Shown here in pieces: positions 49,801 to 59,662 of a DNA stretch of 64,000 nt (the stretch's first letter is position 1; every line of letters begins with the position of its first letter). Made by a program: the position numbers and the translations under genes. The stretch comes from Henningerozyma blattae CBS 6284. Its lineage: Eukaryota > Ascomycota > Saccharomycetes > Saccharomycetales > Saccharomycetaceae. The DNA is taken from contig NC_020187.1 in assembly GCF_000315915.1 (NCBI RefSeq), forward strand, positions 558,001 to 622,000, written 5' to 3'. The notes under the pieces were generated by a model. It saw only the letters and a program-made list of their open reading frames with translations, did not search any database and was not told the DNA's origin.

Positions 49801-52800
49801 ATAGCATAATTGCATCCTTTAAGTCGTTTAAGCAATTAAAATTGGCATTCTCAGATTTATCTGAATTTCATAGATTACGCCCATCTCCTGAAAAACCTAT
49901 TTTATTTCCTCATGTAAATATCTACTCAGACAATTTTGTCATTGATGTGGAAGAAGATCCATTTGAGCAAGAATTAGGGTTAATATATAAGGTAGGAATA
50001 TTGGAACAGAGAGAACGGCTAAAAATGCTGGAAGAGTTTCATCATCAAAAATCTTTGTTTAAAGAAGATCATAAATTAGATAGCATCTTTACAGGTACTA
50101 ATCAAGGAACTGCTCAAAAGGGACGGACCAGCCCTATTCATGATATATATCACCAAACTACTTTTGTTGGGACTCCATATAATGAGCATAAAAGTAAAGC
50201 ATGGGAAGAGAGAGCAAGAAAAAGATTAGATGAACATTTTTCAACATCATGGATTGCGAGATACCGTAAATCTAGACTAGAGTTTATTGGCATGCCATTT
50301 AATGTTAAAAAAGAGCAAGTATTTGGCTTGAATTATTATTATAATGTTTCATCTCTGAAATATAAAAATACGGTATCAAGTCTAAGAGTTAAGAATTGGA
50401 ATTTTACGTTATCACCACCTTCTTTTCCACTGGAACAATATCCTGAATTTATCTACAAGTATGGTAAGAAAGTCCCAAAGGGTAGATTATACACTTTGAT
50501 TTTTGTATTTCATTTAGATGTTACTGCTACATCAACAGAGTTAAGATTGAGGGATTACCCAATTCCAATTTTATCATTCCCAAAGATTCATACAGGTGGT
50601 GATTTTGTTATTGCAGAGAGAATGCCGGGTCTGTTATCAACTAGAACAGTTTATGTTCCTTTTGTTCCTTCTGCTGTTAGTAATGAATATATGAAAACTA
50701 ACTCAATTTATGGAACACATATTATATCTACAATGAACTCTTTAAAAACAATTATGAACGTTAAGTCTACAATTGAATCCACTACAGCAGCATATATTGC
50801 ATGGGGTAAAGCTATGCAACCAGGTTTTGAATCTGTTATGCTATGGTTTGATTTTTTAACTAAACCTCAACTAGATCCATCTCCAAAACTAGGTTTTTGG
50901 GATAAAATTAGAAATTTGGTTCACGGTCGATGGATTCTTGAGTTTTCAGAAACAAGTGAATTTAATATTCATATTAAAGGATCTAGAGATCCTTACAAAG
51001 TAGCTGATGATGGTGCAGGCCTTTCATTCAGATGGTCTGGTGGTACAAGAATTTTGGTCCATGGCACCAATGACCCTACAGAGTTCTTAAAGATTGAATC
51101 GAATTCATTTAATCTTGCTATTCCTGATTTTACAGTTCCCAATAAGTTTGATAAAATTTTAATGAAATTAGCTGGGAGAGTTACTTGGAAGATGGGGTTT
51201 ATATTTGAAAAAGGTGATATTAATAAAGCAGGGGAAGAAAAACGGTCGATGCCTAACAGGCCACACCATGATATTGAATTAATACATCCTGATAACGTTG
51301 TGAATAAGGAAGCACATGATTCATTCCATGGATTTAGAAGTTCTTTCATTCATATGTCAATAGGTGTTTATTCTTGCCAGCCTGGCTCTCGAAATAGTCT
51401 TCATTTGTCACCATATGCCTTTTCATCATTTTTAAGTTGGTGGGCATTGTTTGATTCATATACTTCAGGTCCCATTAGACAAGGTCCATTGTTCCCTGAT
51501 CTAATCCAAAACAGTACCAAGTTCGGTAGGTCTCTTTTTACTATTAAATACCAGTTGCATCTTGAACCTCTTTTTGTAACAAATGTTTACAGGCATATTT
51601 ACCTTGGTACACAAAATGATAACTCAACTGATGGGGATGTTATATCATTCACAGGTCTAAAAGGTAGGGTTAAATCGTTTAAAATAGATTTACATCAAAA
51701 GAGAATTAAAGTGACCCATGCAAATGAGAAGCTGAACAAATTTAAGCCAATCTGGAAGTTTAAAATGTCTACAGGTGAAGTTGATTGTAGAGAAGCAGAT
51801 GTTAGAATACTTTTTACTCAATTTAGCGTGTCTTCGTTTCATAAAGTTCTGGCACAACGGTTGGATCTTTCTGTACCATCGGCACCAAATTTTGATAGAA
51901 AGTCTAACATATTAGAAGGGCCTAATTCTGAATGGTACGATTTTGAAGACTATGTAGATCTAAACCAAATATTACCAGACTCCACTGTTCCTTTATCATT
52001 GGAAGCAATACCTCTGTTATACTCACCGCGTATTTCATATTTTAGACAGATCAATGATGAGGGGTATAATGTTAAATACCCTTTCGGAGAGGAGCCTTCA
52101 CATAGTTGCTTAATCGATAAAAATCACCCTGAGCGCACTCAAGAACGATTGACTGAGAAAAGAATAAAAGAGTTAGAAGATCATATCGAAAAACTTTCAA
52201 AAGAATTAAACCATCTACAATCTGGAACGAATTCTCAGATAGAGAGTCGCAAAAATAAAATTAATCAGATGAACCATCAATTACATGAGGTAAAACATAG
52301 ATGGAGAATCCTCCAAGGTGTTTTGAGCGACTTAAAAATTTCTGCAGAATATGATTTTCAAAAAATTAGGCAATCTAGTGATTTATACTCAATAAGTGAT
52401 TCAGATTCAGATATCGTTCCATTTACAGGCGATACAAATAGCTTGACTGTTCCAAGAGCTAAGACTGTTGAATCCTTCGCTATTATGAGGCGTGTCTCGC
52501 ATTCGAATGCACAGTCCTCATATGATAACCGATTTATGCTTCACAATATTCAACTAAGAATTAATAAAAGTATTAGAGATCATCTTCAAGATTATGCTAC
52601 CGCCATTTTTGAAAAGAAATCGACCCAATTTTTTATGAAATATAAATCTGTTCGAATCTTACAAACACTACTAAACACATCATTATTCAATATGAAAACT
52701 TCGATTAGTGAGTTTGGCTTTGTAACAGAAGAAGATCAATCCACAAATTCAGAATTTATTCATCATTTTGAACAGCTTGTGAGAGAGGTTGCAAATGAAA

Positions 52801-54629
52801 ATTTTATAGCTGTGGATAGCTGTTTATTTCAGTTAATTTCACCCCAAATTCAAATTACTTCGGAAGATGAACCAAATATCGCATTGATTTTAGTTGCAAG
52901 AGATATTGAAGTAGAATTAATTGATATTCAGGAAATTGTCGGTAGATCAGGAAAACGTATTGTAACTGATGTCAACACTATCGTCGAGACGAGGTACTGT
53001 TCTACCCTGAAGGATATCCAACTATTTACTGTTACGAAGTCTGAACTAAAAGGTTCTGACATGATTAAATTCAAGTCTAATGGGTATGGTGTTTCAGATA
53101 AATCACAGATTTGGCCACCTTGGGTTCCATTAGAAGTTTGTTTTGATGGTGCTCTTTTGCTAGATCAGGTTTTTTTAAAAAGAAGATCTATGTATGTCAC
53201 ATTTACAGCTCCGAATGCATTATATTTCAGTGCTAATGATATCGGTAATCTTTCAACAGATTCGAAATTTAGAATTGCTTTCCCAAGCTTGGCTATCACT
53301 TCAACATCACAGCAGTACACCGCAGTTTATAATATCATTGGCGGACTTCTTTCTTTTAATTCCACTTTTGATGAAAAGGTAGCCAAATTAGCCAAAGTAT
53401 TATTGGCTGATGAAGTAAGAAATAATTTGGAGAAGTTAGATGTGTCCGTTGTCACAAGCTTACAACGAAAGGTACAAGATTTATTATATACGAGAGCTTT
53501 TTTGAAATCACATGACCCAGAGCTCTTTGCAAGATGTCAGCATGATATTTTAAGCAGTATCCAGGCTACATTAGTAGAGCTATCAGTTTTAATGAATGCT
53601 ATTAAACAAAATTATGATAAATTGGGTAAAAATGAAAGTGATATACAAAAGAAAGTTAATTGGCAAGTTAGCGCAAATAAGATCAGATGGGAATTATTTG
53701 ATGAAAATAAGAAGCCCTTTTTGACAATCCATCTTGGATTATTTACATACATTCGTTCTGAAATGCCAGATGGAGCGAATAGTAATGTTGTCAATATTCA
53801 ATCCTTAAGTTGTTTAAACCAGCAAGAGAATACAATATTTTTGGAATTATTGGCACCATTTGAGAATAATAGTCTTTATAAGAAAGACGAGCCAATGATA
53901 GAATTATTTTGGCTATTGGGTGCTTCTGTTGGTGGTATCACTGACATTGAAGAGATGATAGTTAACTGTCAGCCAGTTATTTTTAAAATGGATTATTTGA
54001 CCAGTGATAAGCTATTGAATTATTTATTCCCAAAGGCTGATAATGAATCTAATTTACCGGGAGCAAAGCCAAAATCTCCAACTTCCCCAAGATCGTCAAC
54101 GAGTGATTTCTCATTAAGAAGGTCAAGTAGTACATCTTATCAGGCTTTGCAAGGTTTAACAAATGGAGATTCAAATTCGAAAACAAATCCTCATCATACA
54201 ACCCAAGCTCTTGCGTCTCTTGAAATGATGAGCATTCCTTCCAGGGGCAGTTCAATGGAAAGAGAAAGGAGCAGAATTGGCCCTATATTTAAAAAGGCAG
54301 AAGACAATATAAACGAAATGGTGTTGAGATCTGGAACCTACTATAACTTACGTTCTTTAGTTATCAAAAATATGATAATGTCCATATCTTACAAAGGTGC
54401 ACATAGCGTTTTAACAAATGTTAACAGTTTAATTGTTAAAGTACCACGTCTAGAATATACGAATAAAATATGGTCAAGAGAAGAATTTTTTAATGCTATT
54501 AAAAAGGACGTCTTTAAAGTGGTGCTCCATCACACTGGTAACATTATTGGTAACAAATTTATACCACACAAGAAAGAAAGTAAAAAATCCACCAAGGAAA
54601 ATTGTAATACTATTAATCCATTTTCATAG
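46893..54629 (+). CDS. YPR117W: Giant bridge-like lipid-transfer protein, FMP27/YPR117W family
   Basis: Members of the Fmp27/Hobbit/SABRE (BLTP2) family are long repeating-beta-groove proteins thought to move lipids between membranes at ER-plasma membrane contacts. The 2578-residue protein has an N-terminal membrane anchor at about residues 25-50. A GFWDK motif lies at 1334-1338 and a WPPW motif at 2074-2077, the two named Fmp27 signatures. A coiled coil spans about 1755-1800. An acidic low-complexity insert occupies about 280-320 and a Ser-rich region about 2390-2460. S. cerevisiae has two members, Fmp27 (2628 residues) and Ypr117w (2489). I favour YPR117W from the chromosome XVI neighbours, but this is not certain. 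One uninterrupted frame of 7.7 kb with no break. Confidence 0.9.
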   Translation: MSMISLDTISWDGLSTYLSISSTKSLILYVVLSLIFYILSIKIILNFIANIFFAKKHKISLNILYFFLNSIHNISLCSKSKNWYITIKKIKFSFTSIIFEAITLDLSNTVIDENIPPKENKNSDPNTTLIDIANEKQLDFQFHLNKTFLNIFYPILIKFIPKLIYLKNIKLILNKHNILTINLLTVSVELISELNTNSIVFQLILNKINPIKNESHYQNTKIKEKPIYLPSVSNLLLEYHLVYSIGNSAEFKNKKIVLVQSWTNSLKVSGLDYIIEDNDCESDTETEEETEDEDETEDEHINEPEDDSDTTITDDTQLNANHTSKDKRSISNTFQPQYETTIIEILNDIKAKLYPYINLLTKMDILDIKFSNISIKYKGLIKIEISSFQFYMVSVKDPNTLLSTSPDILTNNHQITLSLNNVLIKLGNHSNLRIPLLITVISTDMFTFFAFKHANWNNTKITSNTNLLNPSLYLTISNIIELLTLFDLNSEHSQNNGIKSQCQEKYVSSMHIHRNTITLNDFPNVLFEFSLSNFDSILQLSTTLFLTLNIFDTHALFQYKKPKECKTKQKFQFTIIKDKVVNYIKIVGVTSTFQTKENSVDDDYMYMPTIVPICELERMDTFIEDISEKSLNLKTTVRNFIFSLNDIVVLEKLAKLYLKTENLLNSRKTHIKRRKSHSTSGNNALNSPTTSKNIFLDYNLKVRLKNTKYSLLIANYLSKTLDPLELQGKNLTNVHRGFLLTVQEIIYITGKSRDLSIHETSLEIINTALYRIIDDFKPKNIENITNIETPILQFENLTIVQNSKDQEISIKLPLVHMKLDVNILWLFYFMQSVFNKIYFNKRDLMNSQYHTNVNQENSETPKILQKNKNTLKLDMEKLMIDIDLPQEQSLLITISDLRYSNIEQILTFSSLSFSVKSVYVTHIPLNIILLNIEDFKLDILQLTRKKHINISTSLFRLHTEYHFRFYLLLDSIIASFKSFKQLKLAFSDLSEFHRLRPSPEKPILFPHVNIYSDNFVIDVEEDPFEQELGLIYKVGILEQRERLKMLEEFHHQKSLFKEDHKLDSIFTGTNQGTAQKGRTSPIHDIYHQTTFVGTPYNEHKSKAWEERARKRLDEHFSTSWIARYRKSRLEFIGMPFNVKKEQVFGLNYYYNVSSLKYKNTVSSLRVKNWNFTLSPPSFPLEQYPEFIYKYGKKVPKGRLYTLIFVFHLDVTATSTELRLRDYPIPILSFPKIHTGGDFVIAERMPGLLSTRTVYVPFVPSAVSNEYMKTNSIYGTHIISTMNSLKTIMNVKSTIESTTAAYIAWGKAMQPGFESVMLWFDFLTKPQLDPSPKLGFWDKIRNLVHGRWILEFSETSEFNIHIKGSRDPYKVADDGAGLSFRWSGGTRILVHGTNDPTEFLKIESNSFNLAIPDFTVPNKFDKILMKLAGRVTWKMGFIFEKGDINKAGEEKRSMPNRPHHDIELIHPDNVVNKEAHDSFHGFRSSFIHMSIGVYSCQPGSRNSLHLSPYAFSSFLSWWALFDSYTSGPIRQGPLFPDLIQNSTKFGRSLFTIKYQLHLEPLFVTNVYRHIYLGTQNDNSTDGDVISFTGLKGRVKSFKIDLHQKRIKVTHANEKLNKFKPIWKFKMSTGEVDCREADVRILFTQFSVSSFHKVLAQRLDLSVPSAPNFDRKSNILEGPNSEWYDFEDYVDLNQILPDSTVPLSLEAIPLLYSPRISYFRQINDEGYNVKYPFGEEPSHSCLIDKNHPERTQERLTEKRIKELEDHIEKLSKELNHLQSGTNSQIESRKNKINQMNHQLHEVKHRWRILQGVLSDLKISAEYDFQKIRQSSDLYSISDSDSDIVPFTGDTNSLTVPRAKTVESFAIMRRVSHSNAQSSYDNRFMLHNIQLRINKSIRDHLQDYATAIFEKKSTQFFMKYKSVRILQTLLNTSLFNMKTSISEFGFVTEEDQSTNSEFIHHFEQLVREVANENFIAVDSCLFQLISPQIQITSEDEPNIALILVARDIEVELIDIQEIVGRSGKRIVTDVNTIVETRYCSTLKDIQLFTVTKSELKGSDMIKFKSNGYGVSDKSQIWPPWVPLEVCFDGALLLDQVFLKRRSMYVTFTAPNALYFSANDIGNLSTDSKFRIAFPSLAITSTSQQYTAVYNIIGGLLSFNSTFDEKVAKLAKVLLADEVRNNLEKLDVSVVTSLQRKVQDLLYTRAFLKSHDPELFARCQHDILSSIQATLVELSVLMNAIKQNYDKLGKNESDIQKKVNWQVSANKIRWELFDENKKPFLTIHLGLFTYIRSEMPDGANSNVVNIQSLSCLNQQENTIFLELLAPFENNSLYKKDEPMIELFWLLGASVGGITDIEEMIVNCQPVIFKMDYLTSDKLLNYLFPKADNESNLPGAKPKSPTSPRSSTSDFSLRRSSSTSYQALQGLTNGDSNSKTNPHHTTQALASLEMMSIPSRGSSMERERSRIGPIFKKAEDNINEMVLRSGTYYNLRSLVIKNMIMSISYKGAHSVLTNVNSLIVKVPRLEYTNKIWSREEFFNAIKKDVFKVVLHHTGNIIGNKFIPHKKESKKSTKENCNTINPFS

Positions 54630-54831
54630 ACAATCATTTTATTTGTAATTATTTTTTATGACTTTTTTATAGATACTATATATACGATATACATTTAACG
54701 AATTCATCGAAGCAGATATAGTCCTCGTGTCTGTTTCACACGAAAAACATGGCAGGAATTTATTTACAATAGATAAAACAGTACAAGGGCATAATATGCT
54801 AGCATGTAATTGAAAAAAAAAAACCTAGATT
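54630..54831. terminator. Convergent 3' region before GTF1
   Basis: 202 bp between convergent genes, with TATATATACGATATACAT near 54677. No gene was seen. Confidence 0.45.
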
Positions 54832-55347
54832 TTACTTTTCATAGTTTTTTTCAGTAATGTAAAAGTTATCAACTTTCTTTTCGGCAAATTCAGTTGGAAC
54901 CCAAGAGTTTTGTGTTTCGCCAAGTGATGGATCTTGTTTTTGGTTCTTGATCTTATTCATAATATCTTCATAAGTCAATTCCTTAGTCTTTCTTGGCAAT
55001 AGCCGTGCAAATTGTTCATTAGGGTTTGAATCGTTTAGATTATATTCTTTAATTTGTCCTATAAACTTTAATTGTTCCTGTAATTTCTCTTGAATGGCAG
55101 TTTTATCGACATTTTCACTGTAGGGTAATCCTGATAATCTTAGAAGTTTATTAATTAGGTCATCAGATATTTGTTGGTTTGGTTGTGTGGATGTATTTTC
55201 CTTTAAGTATTCTGCGAGGGGCCTTTCATCTTGGGATATGAGAGATTTGATCTCACCTATATCGTTAAATTTAGTACCAATCTTTGTATTGCTTGAATAA
55301 AATCTTTTATATCTTAAACATATTAATTTAGTTGAAGTTCGTATCAT
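54832..55347 (-). CDS. GTF1: Mitochondrial glutamyl-tRNA(Gln) amidotransferase subunit F
   Basis: Gtf1 (GatF) is the fungal-specific third subunit of the mitochondrial GatFAB complex, which converts Glu-tRNA(Gln) to Gln-tRNA(Gln). From the ATG at 55345-55347 the protein has 171 residues and begins with a mitochondrial presequence (MIRTSTKLICLRYKRFYSS). Six more in-frame codons upstream lack an ATG. The body resembles S. cerevisiae Gtf1 (YGR102C, 183 residues) in IGTKFNDIGEIKSLIS, DLINKLLRLSGLP and the C-terminal NSWVPTEFAEKK. Context agrees: it lies before MED18 and VMA21 (YGR102-105) in the same orientation; NOP7, between them in S. cerevisiae, is absent. Confidence 0.88.
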   Translation of the reverse strand: MIRTSTKLICLRYKRFYSSNTKIGTKFNDIGEIKSLISQDERPLAEYLKENTSTQPNQQISDDLINKLLRLSGLPYSENVDKTAIQEKLQEQLKFIGQIKEYNLNDSNPNEQFARLLPRKTKELTYEDIMNKIKNQKQDPSLGETQNSWVPTEFAEKKVDNFYITEKNYEK

Positions 55348-55800
55348 ATTAAGATAATAATCCAAGGGAGTATTTTCAACCGCTATAAAATATGCTATTA
55401 TAAAACAATGAATGTCTTCATTTTTAGAGTTAGTATTTTCCCTAAGTTAGGTTTGCTAGCAGTTAATTCAGGGAAAAAAATATTTGAGGCGTGTTTGAAT
55501 CTGAAAAAAATAAGATGATGAAATGAATAAAAAAAAAAAATAAGACCAACGGAATACTAACCATGGACTTGTTTAATAATACAAATGCGGTTAAAATATA
55601 ATTTATAGATAGCACTACATTGAGGTTAGGAATATTTAAGAGTCACACTTAATAGTTTTCTCTAGATGCATATTCAGTTACATCATAAAGGATTTAACTA
55701 AATTAGATTCCTATATAAAATATCTGAAAAATCAAATTCCTGTATGCGATTGCTATTATGCATTTCTGCTTCTAATATCACCCTTTAAAAATATATATTA
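55348..55800. other. GTF1-MED18 intergenic region
   Basis: 453 bp, AT-rich. In S. cerevisiae NOP7 lies between these neighbours; I see no trace of it here. It holds the GTF1 promoter and the MED18 3' end. Confidence 0.5.
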
Positions 55801-56907
55801 TTAGGTGGTAGCAGATTGAGTACGGTCTGTATTATCATGCACTCTTGAATCCATTGATTTTCTATCTGGTACAAATAATTCTACATACCCCTGTAGCTCT
55901 CTTTGTAAAGCTAGTAAAGCCTTTTCAGCATGGTTAATACGATCAATATCAGTACTTCTAGTTACATTAACAAAAGCTTTTATGAGATACATGCCCTTTG
56001 TGGTTTGACTAGTGGAATTATCTTCTTTTAAATTCCAAATTTTATGAACATCTATTATTAATTCATACTTCATAAAAAAATGAACCCCGATTGTGACAAA
56101 ACTATAATCTGGTACATAGCCTAGCTCTCTTAAAAATATTGGAAGATGGCTGTTGTTACCTGATGTTCCTAGAATTACAGACTCGTCAATTGATTGCATA
56201 GACACTTTACGAGAATTCCCTGCAACAGGAATGTCAGACACGCTTAAAGACCATGAACAAGATGATTTATTTTTAGGGTATTTCATTGATAGCGAAGTGT
56301 TTTTCTTTTCATCCAGTTCTGACGTATTATTAGTTTCTTCAATTTTGACTATTGGATTCAAATCGGTCATTAGTACGTCAGCATTATCATCTTGTATATT
56401 TAAAGTTGGTGCTGCTGGATCGTTATTTTCTTCCTCATCATTTTTCTCAATATCAATTATTTCAGAATCAATTGCATCAGTCATAACAATATCTGCATTA
56501 TCATTATCTTTCTTGTCATCTATATTGATGACTTGTTTAGTATCTTTATTATCAATAAATCTTTTTGAATTTTGTAAGGAAGCTAAATCAATTTGTAACT
56601 GTTCGGCCTCTTGTAAATCTCTTAAAGTTTTGTAATCAAATTTATAGTTTTTAATATCATTACTTTCCGTTTTTTGGTGAATAAATGACTCTAAGGGAAT
56701 TTCTTTGGATAATTTCATTCGATTTGGTTCTACTAATTGGTTTTTGGAATTCATTTTTTCCAATTCATAATCTGGATTTGGTTTCCATATATTTGCTAAA
56801 TTAGCAAAAAGTACGGGAGGGGAACCAGACATCATTGTCATTGTTGAAATGAATAAATCATATGAATCATCTGGCAATGTTCCATAAAGGCTTAACTGTT
56901 GTACCAT
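55801..56907 (-). CDS. SRB5: Mediator subunit Med18 (Srb5)
   Basis: Med18 is a head-module subunit of Mediator that pairs with Med20 and contacts Pol II. From the ATG at 56905-56907 the 368-residue protein starts MVQQLSLYGTLPDDSYDLFI, matching S. cerevisiae MVQQLSLFGSIGDDGYDLLI. The frame extends 23 codons further upstream but without an ATG. Shared blocks include ANIWKPNPDYELE, NSKNQLVEPNRMKLSKEIP, then after a long acidic Asn/Asp-rich insert (about 120-210) WSLSVSDIPVAGNSRKVSMQ, and the C-terminal QGYVELFVPDRKSMDSRV. It is about 60 residues longer than the S. cerevisiae protein, owing to the insert. Divergent from VMA21, as in YGR104C/YGR105W. Confidence 0.96.
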   Translation of the reverse strand: MVQQLSLYGTLPDDSYDLFISTMTMMSGSPPVLFANLANIWKPNPDYELEKMNSKNQLVEPNRMKLSKEIPLESFIHQKTESNDIKNYKFDYKTLRDLQEAEQLQIDLASLQNSKRFIDNKDTKQVINIDDKKDNDNADIVMTDAIDSEIIDIEKNDEEENNDPAAPTLNIQDDNADVLMTDLNPIVKIEETNNTSELDEKKNTSLSMKYPKNKSSCSWSLSVSDIPVAGNSRKVSMQSIDESVILGTSGNNSHLPIFLRELGYVPDYSFVTIGVHFFMKYELIIDVHKIWNLKEDNSTSQTTKGMYLIKAFVNVTRSTDIDRINHAEKALLALQRELQGYVELFVPDRKSMDSRVHDNTDRTQSATT

Positions 56908-57551
56908 TCTGACTTTGTGATTAAAAAAAGAAAAAAAAGATGAACGTTTTACTTTAAGTTCAATGAATCTTGGCAATTAAAATTAGCTGCAGATGGAGTT
57001 TTGATTACTTAGAAACTTAGCATTAGTATCTCACAATTAATATATTACATTGTACTAAATATCGAGTGTATTATATATTATTGGAAAGTTTTAACTATGC
57101 AATAAACAAAATATTCTAATGCCGGAAATTCACGTGACAAACTCTTCTCATTACAAATCCATAAAAAAGTATGGCAATTCAACCAATTAAAAACTATGTA
57201 TATTCGAAAATCTATAAATCATAAAGAATTTTTATAGTGTATATTCAAGAAGCTGAAATATACTTGAACCTATTGATCAGTGATATACTTCCTTTTTACA
57301 ATTACTCTTGTTTCATATACAATTCTAGTATTTTCCATTTTGACGCGCTTGTTAAAACCTTACGAATTGAAATATGAATATTGAAAAATATATAAGAGCA
57401 GTAGCTATAATATAATGAAGTCAACTTTATATTCCGATGAGATATTCTGTGAATATAATTGCAACAAAAACTGATAATTTTATTATCTGTTATTTTTGAC
57501 AAGGCTTTGAATTATTGACAGAAAGAAATACCGACTTAAATAAAATAAATA
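56908..57551. other. Divergent promoter MED18/VMA21
   Basis: 644 bp, AT-rich, with a CACGTG at 57131-57136 roughly midway. A minus-strand frame at 57302-57502 overlaps the VMA21 promoter and is treated as chance. Confidence 0.55.
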
Positions 57552-57788
57552 ATGGCTACAGATATTCCAGTTTCTGTTATCCGTAAATTGATGTTCTTCA
57601 CAATTGCAATGGTTGCATTTCCATTAATCACTTTCTTTTTAGTTCAACAAATGACAGATAATACAATTGTTAGTGGTGGTATCGCTGCTGCTGCTGCTAA
57701 TATTGTTTTAATTGGTTACGTAATTGTAGCATTCACAGAGGATACTACTAAGCTACAAATTGATGAAAAGACGAAAAAGCATGATTGA
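57552..57788 (+). CDS. VMA21: V-ATPase assembly factor Vma21
   Basis: Vma21 is a small ER membrane protein that chaperones assembly of the V-ATPase Vo sector and accompanies it to the Golgi. The 78-residue protein (77 in S. cerevisiae) has two membrane segments at about 12-30 and 39-62 with the conserved blocks [18 protein letters not shown] and [20 protein letters not shown]. It ends KKHD, a di-lysine ER retrieval signal like the KKED of S. cerevisiae. It is the last gene of the chromosome VII-type block. Confidence 0.97.
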   Translation: MATDIPVSVIRKLMFFTIAMVAFPLITFFLVQQMTDNTIVSGGIAAAAANIVLIGYVIVAFTEDTTKLQIDEKTKKHD

Positions 57789-58891
57789 TTCTGAGATTTA
57801 GAAAGTATCAAGCATTATAATTCTATTTCATAATTAATCGTAGCATTACACTAATACACAAAATAAATATCTTTTAAAATCCTATGCATCAACATGAAGT
57901 TCGATATTTCAAGAACAGTTGTTTACCTATCAAGGTGTGTTTTAGCAATTGCTGTACAATATATATAGGTATATTGTATAATCTATATATCTATATCTAT
58001 GTTTTATCAATAATATTACAAGATCTGAGTTTTTGTTGAAATTAACACATAATCATTACTGCTCTATAAGTAACTATCACTTTAATTTAGACATTAATGG
58101 ATGGTCGAGCATAAAGTATTGAATATTCATCACATTCTGCTTTCAGAATATTCCAATTATTTCAAGTTCTCCAGAGCACTGTTTCTAATATTTAGACTCT
58201 AATTTTAAGTGCATGAAGAATATTGAAAATAATTAAATCAGAATTTAAATATAACTGAGATTCAAAGTTTGATCAAATGTACCATGGTTGAAGGAAAATG
58301 TATCCTAAAATAAAAGCATTCTAATTATATCTTGAGACTATTTTTATCCCTTTTCCTTTATGCATTTTTTGCGTTTAATCCCTATTGTGTCTTTGGTCTA
58401 CTAAAACAAGTTTTTTTTACGAGTTCGTTATCCTTAGTGAAATTTCTAACTTAACAGGTAATTTGTTACAAGCTGTAAATTTGTTTCTCATTTATATTTT
58501 GTTGATCTCATAAATGATATCAAAGTTAATTTTCTGGAGCCATGATTGGTTGTAATTGGATAAGAACTAATTGAGGCCTGTGGAATAAGGATTCACCATT
58601 AAACCTAAGAATAAAAAAAAAAGTTTCCAAAAATATTCTTCTTTAATTTTGAATTAGCTTTTTTCTACTGATGTAATAAGTTTCAAGAATTTAATTTTAA
58701 TCAGACTATATATTTTTAGTCTGTAAGTATTTTTTTGTTTTAATACCGTAATCCGCATAGCTTAATGATGTATATTAAATAATTCTAAATGTGGGATAGA
58801 TTATATATAATATATGCTTTCAGAAGTTTTTTACAAAAAAGTTCATCAATATCCTTTGTTGTTTAATCCAATTGCTAAGAAAATATACACG

Positions 58892-58929
58892 GTATAACAA
58901 TGTCTAACTCTCTTGAATCCCAGTAATAT
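58892..58929 (+). repeat. Left 38-bp inverted repeat arm
   Basis: Exact reverse complement of 59200-59237. Confidence 0.95.
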
Positions 58930-59031
58930 TGTAGTATTGTTTATAATTATACTGATGATCTTGGATATTGATAAGGCTCAATTAGTGTGCATAAATAGTT
59001 GTCCTTTGGAATTGCGTTAGTGGCGTTGGGT

Positions 59032-59050
59032 CCAAGAAGTTAATTCTTGG
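59032..59050. repeat. Small palindrome in the element centre
   Basis: CCAAGAA-GTTAA-TTCTTGG, 7-bp arms with a 5-bp loop, near the middle of the 346-bp element. Confidence 0.8.
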
Positions 59051-59199
59051 TTCTATGTTATAACATTGTTGTAATACGAGACTGACAGGACAAGGATGGT
59101 GTTTCAGAGTTCGGATGGTAGTGAGATCAGTAGTACAGGTTGTATTACACAAGATTATTGTATCTCCCCTTGGTCCTTCTCTATATAGTATATAATAGT

Positions 59200-59237
59200 A
59201 TATTACTGGGATTCAAGAGAGTTAGACATTGTTATAC
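59200..59237 (-). repeat. Right 38-bp inverted repeat arm
   Basis: Exact reverse complement of 58892-58929. Confidence 0.95.
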
Positions 59238-59584
59238 AGTGTTTAAGATGTAAAGACGATTACCTTATTTAGACATATATAGTAAATAATATAATTAAAA
59301 TGAATATATTTCTTAAATAGAGGTTTTCGATATAAAAAGAAAAAACACATTTTAAACAATAAGTCACATGATAAAAAGTATTTTACCACTTAATAGAAAA
59401 TGATATAATCATATTCCAGCAGATTCAGTGGTTACAATTGATGTTCCACGCCTGCTGAATAGTTGTTTTTCAGCTGTGGTCAGCTGATCTGTCCTCTCTA
59501 GAGGCTTCTCTTGTACTGATTTCTTGTAAGTATTACGTGAAAGGTGACGGCACTTTGACAGTTTTACAGCAAAACGTCAACAAA

Positions 59585-59656
59585 GCTCGTATGGCGCAGT
59601 GGTAGCGCAGCAGATTGCAAATCTGTTGGTCCTTAGTTCGATCCTGAGTGCGAGCT
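59585..59656 (+). tRNA. tRNA-Cys (anticodon GCA)
   Basis: A 72-nt intronless tRNA. The acceptor stem GCTCGTA pairs with TGCGAGC (59649-59655), with discriminator T. The A box lies in TGGCGCAGTGG and the B box in GGTCCTTAGTTCGATCC. The anticodon GCA at 59617-59619 is flanked by a CAGAT/ATCTG anticodon stem. It appears identical to the S. cerevisiae tRNA-Cys(GCA) as I know it. A run of seven T (including the discriminator base) directly after is the Pol III terminator. Confidence 0.97.
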
Positions 59657-59662
59657 TTTTTT
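59656..59662 (+). terminator. Pol III terminator of tRNA-Cys
   Basis: A T7 run starting at the discriminator position. Confidence 0.85.

Larger units (their letters stand above)
58892..59237. mobile_element. 346-bp element bounded by 38-bp perfect inverted repeats
   Basis: The left arm 58892-58929 (GTATAACAATGTCTAACTCT...) and the right arm 59200-59237 are exact reverse complements over 38 bp. A few further bases match outward with one mismatch. Inside each arm the sequence TGTCTAAC...GTTAGACA gives TG/CA ends like a Ty LTR, but long perfect inverted repeats are not an LTR property. I see no clear target-site duplication and no coding frame. It lies about 350 bp upstream of tRNA-Cys, a preferred Ty insertion zone. 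Options: a non-autonomous inverted-repeat element, two LTR remnants in opposite orientation, or a hairpin-forming structural element. Confidence 0.6.
57789..59584. other. Long gene-poor region upstream of tRNA-Cys
   Basis: 1.8 kb of AT-rich DNA without a protein gene. It contains the 346-bp inverted-repeat element (58892-59237, listed separately) and a palindromic CCAAGAAGTTAATTCTTGG inside it. Together with the tRNA gene it lies at a synteny breakpoint between VMA21 and SSH1. Confidence 0.6.

Noticed and set aside
56908..56976. 23-codon in-frame N-terminal extension of MED18
   Set aside because: It has no ATG, and the S. cerevisiae protein starts at the downstream MVQQLSL.
58892..59237. Calling the inverted-repeat element a solo Ty LTR outright
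   Set aside because: TG/CA ends fit, but the long perfect inverted repeats and the lack of a visible target duplication do not.
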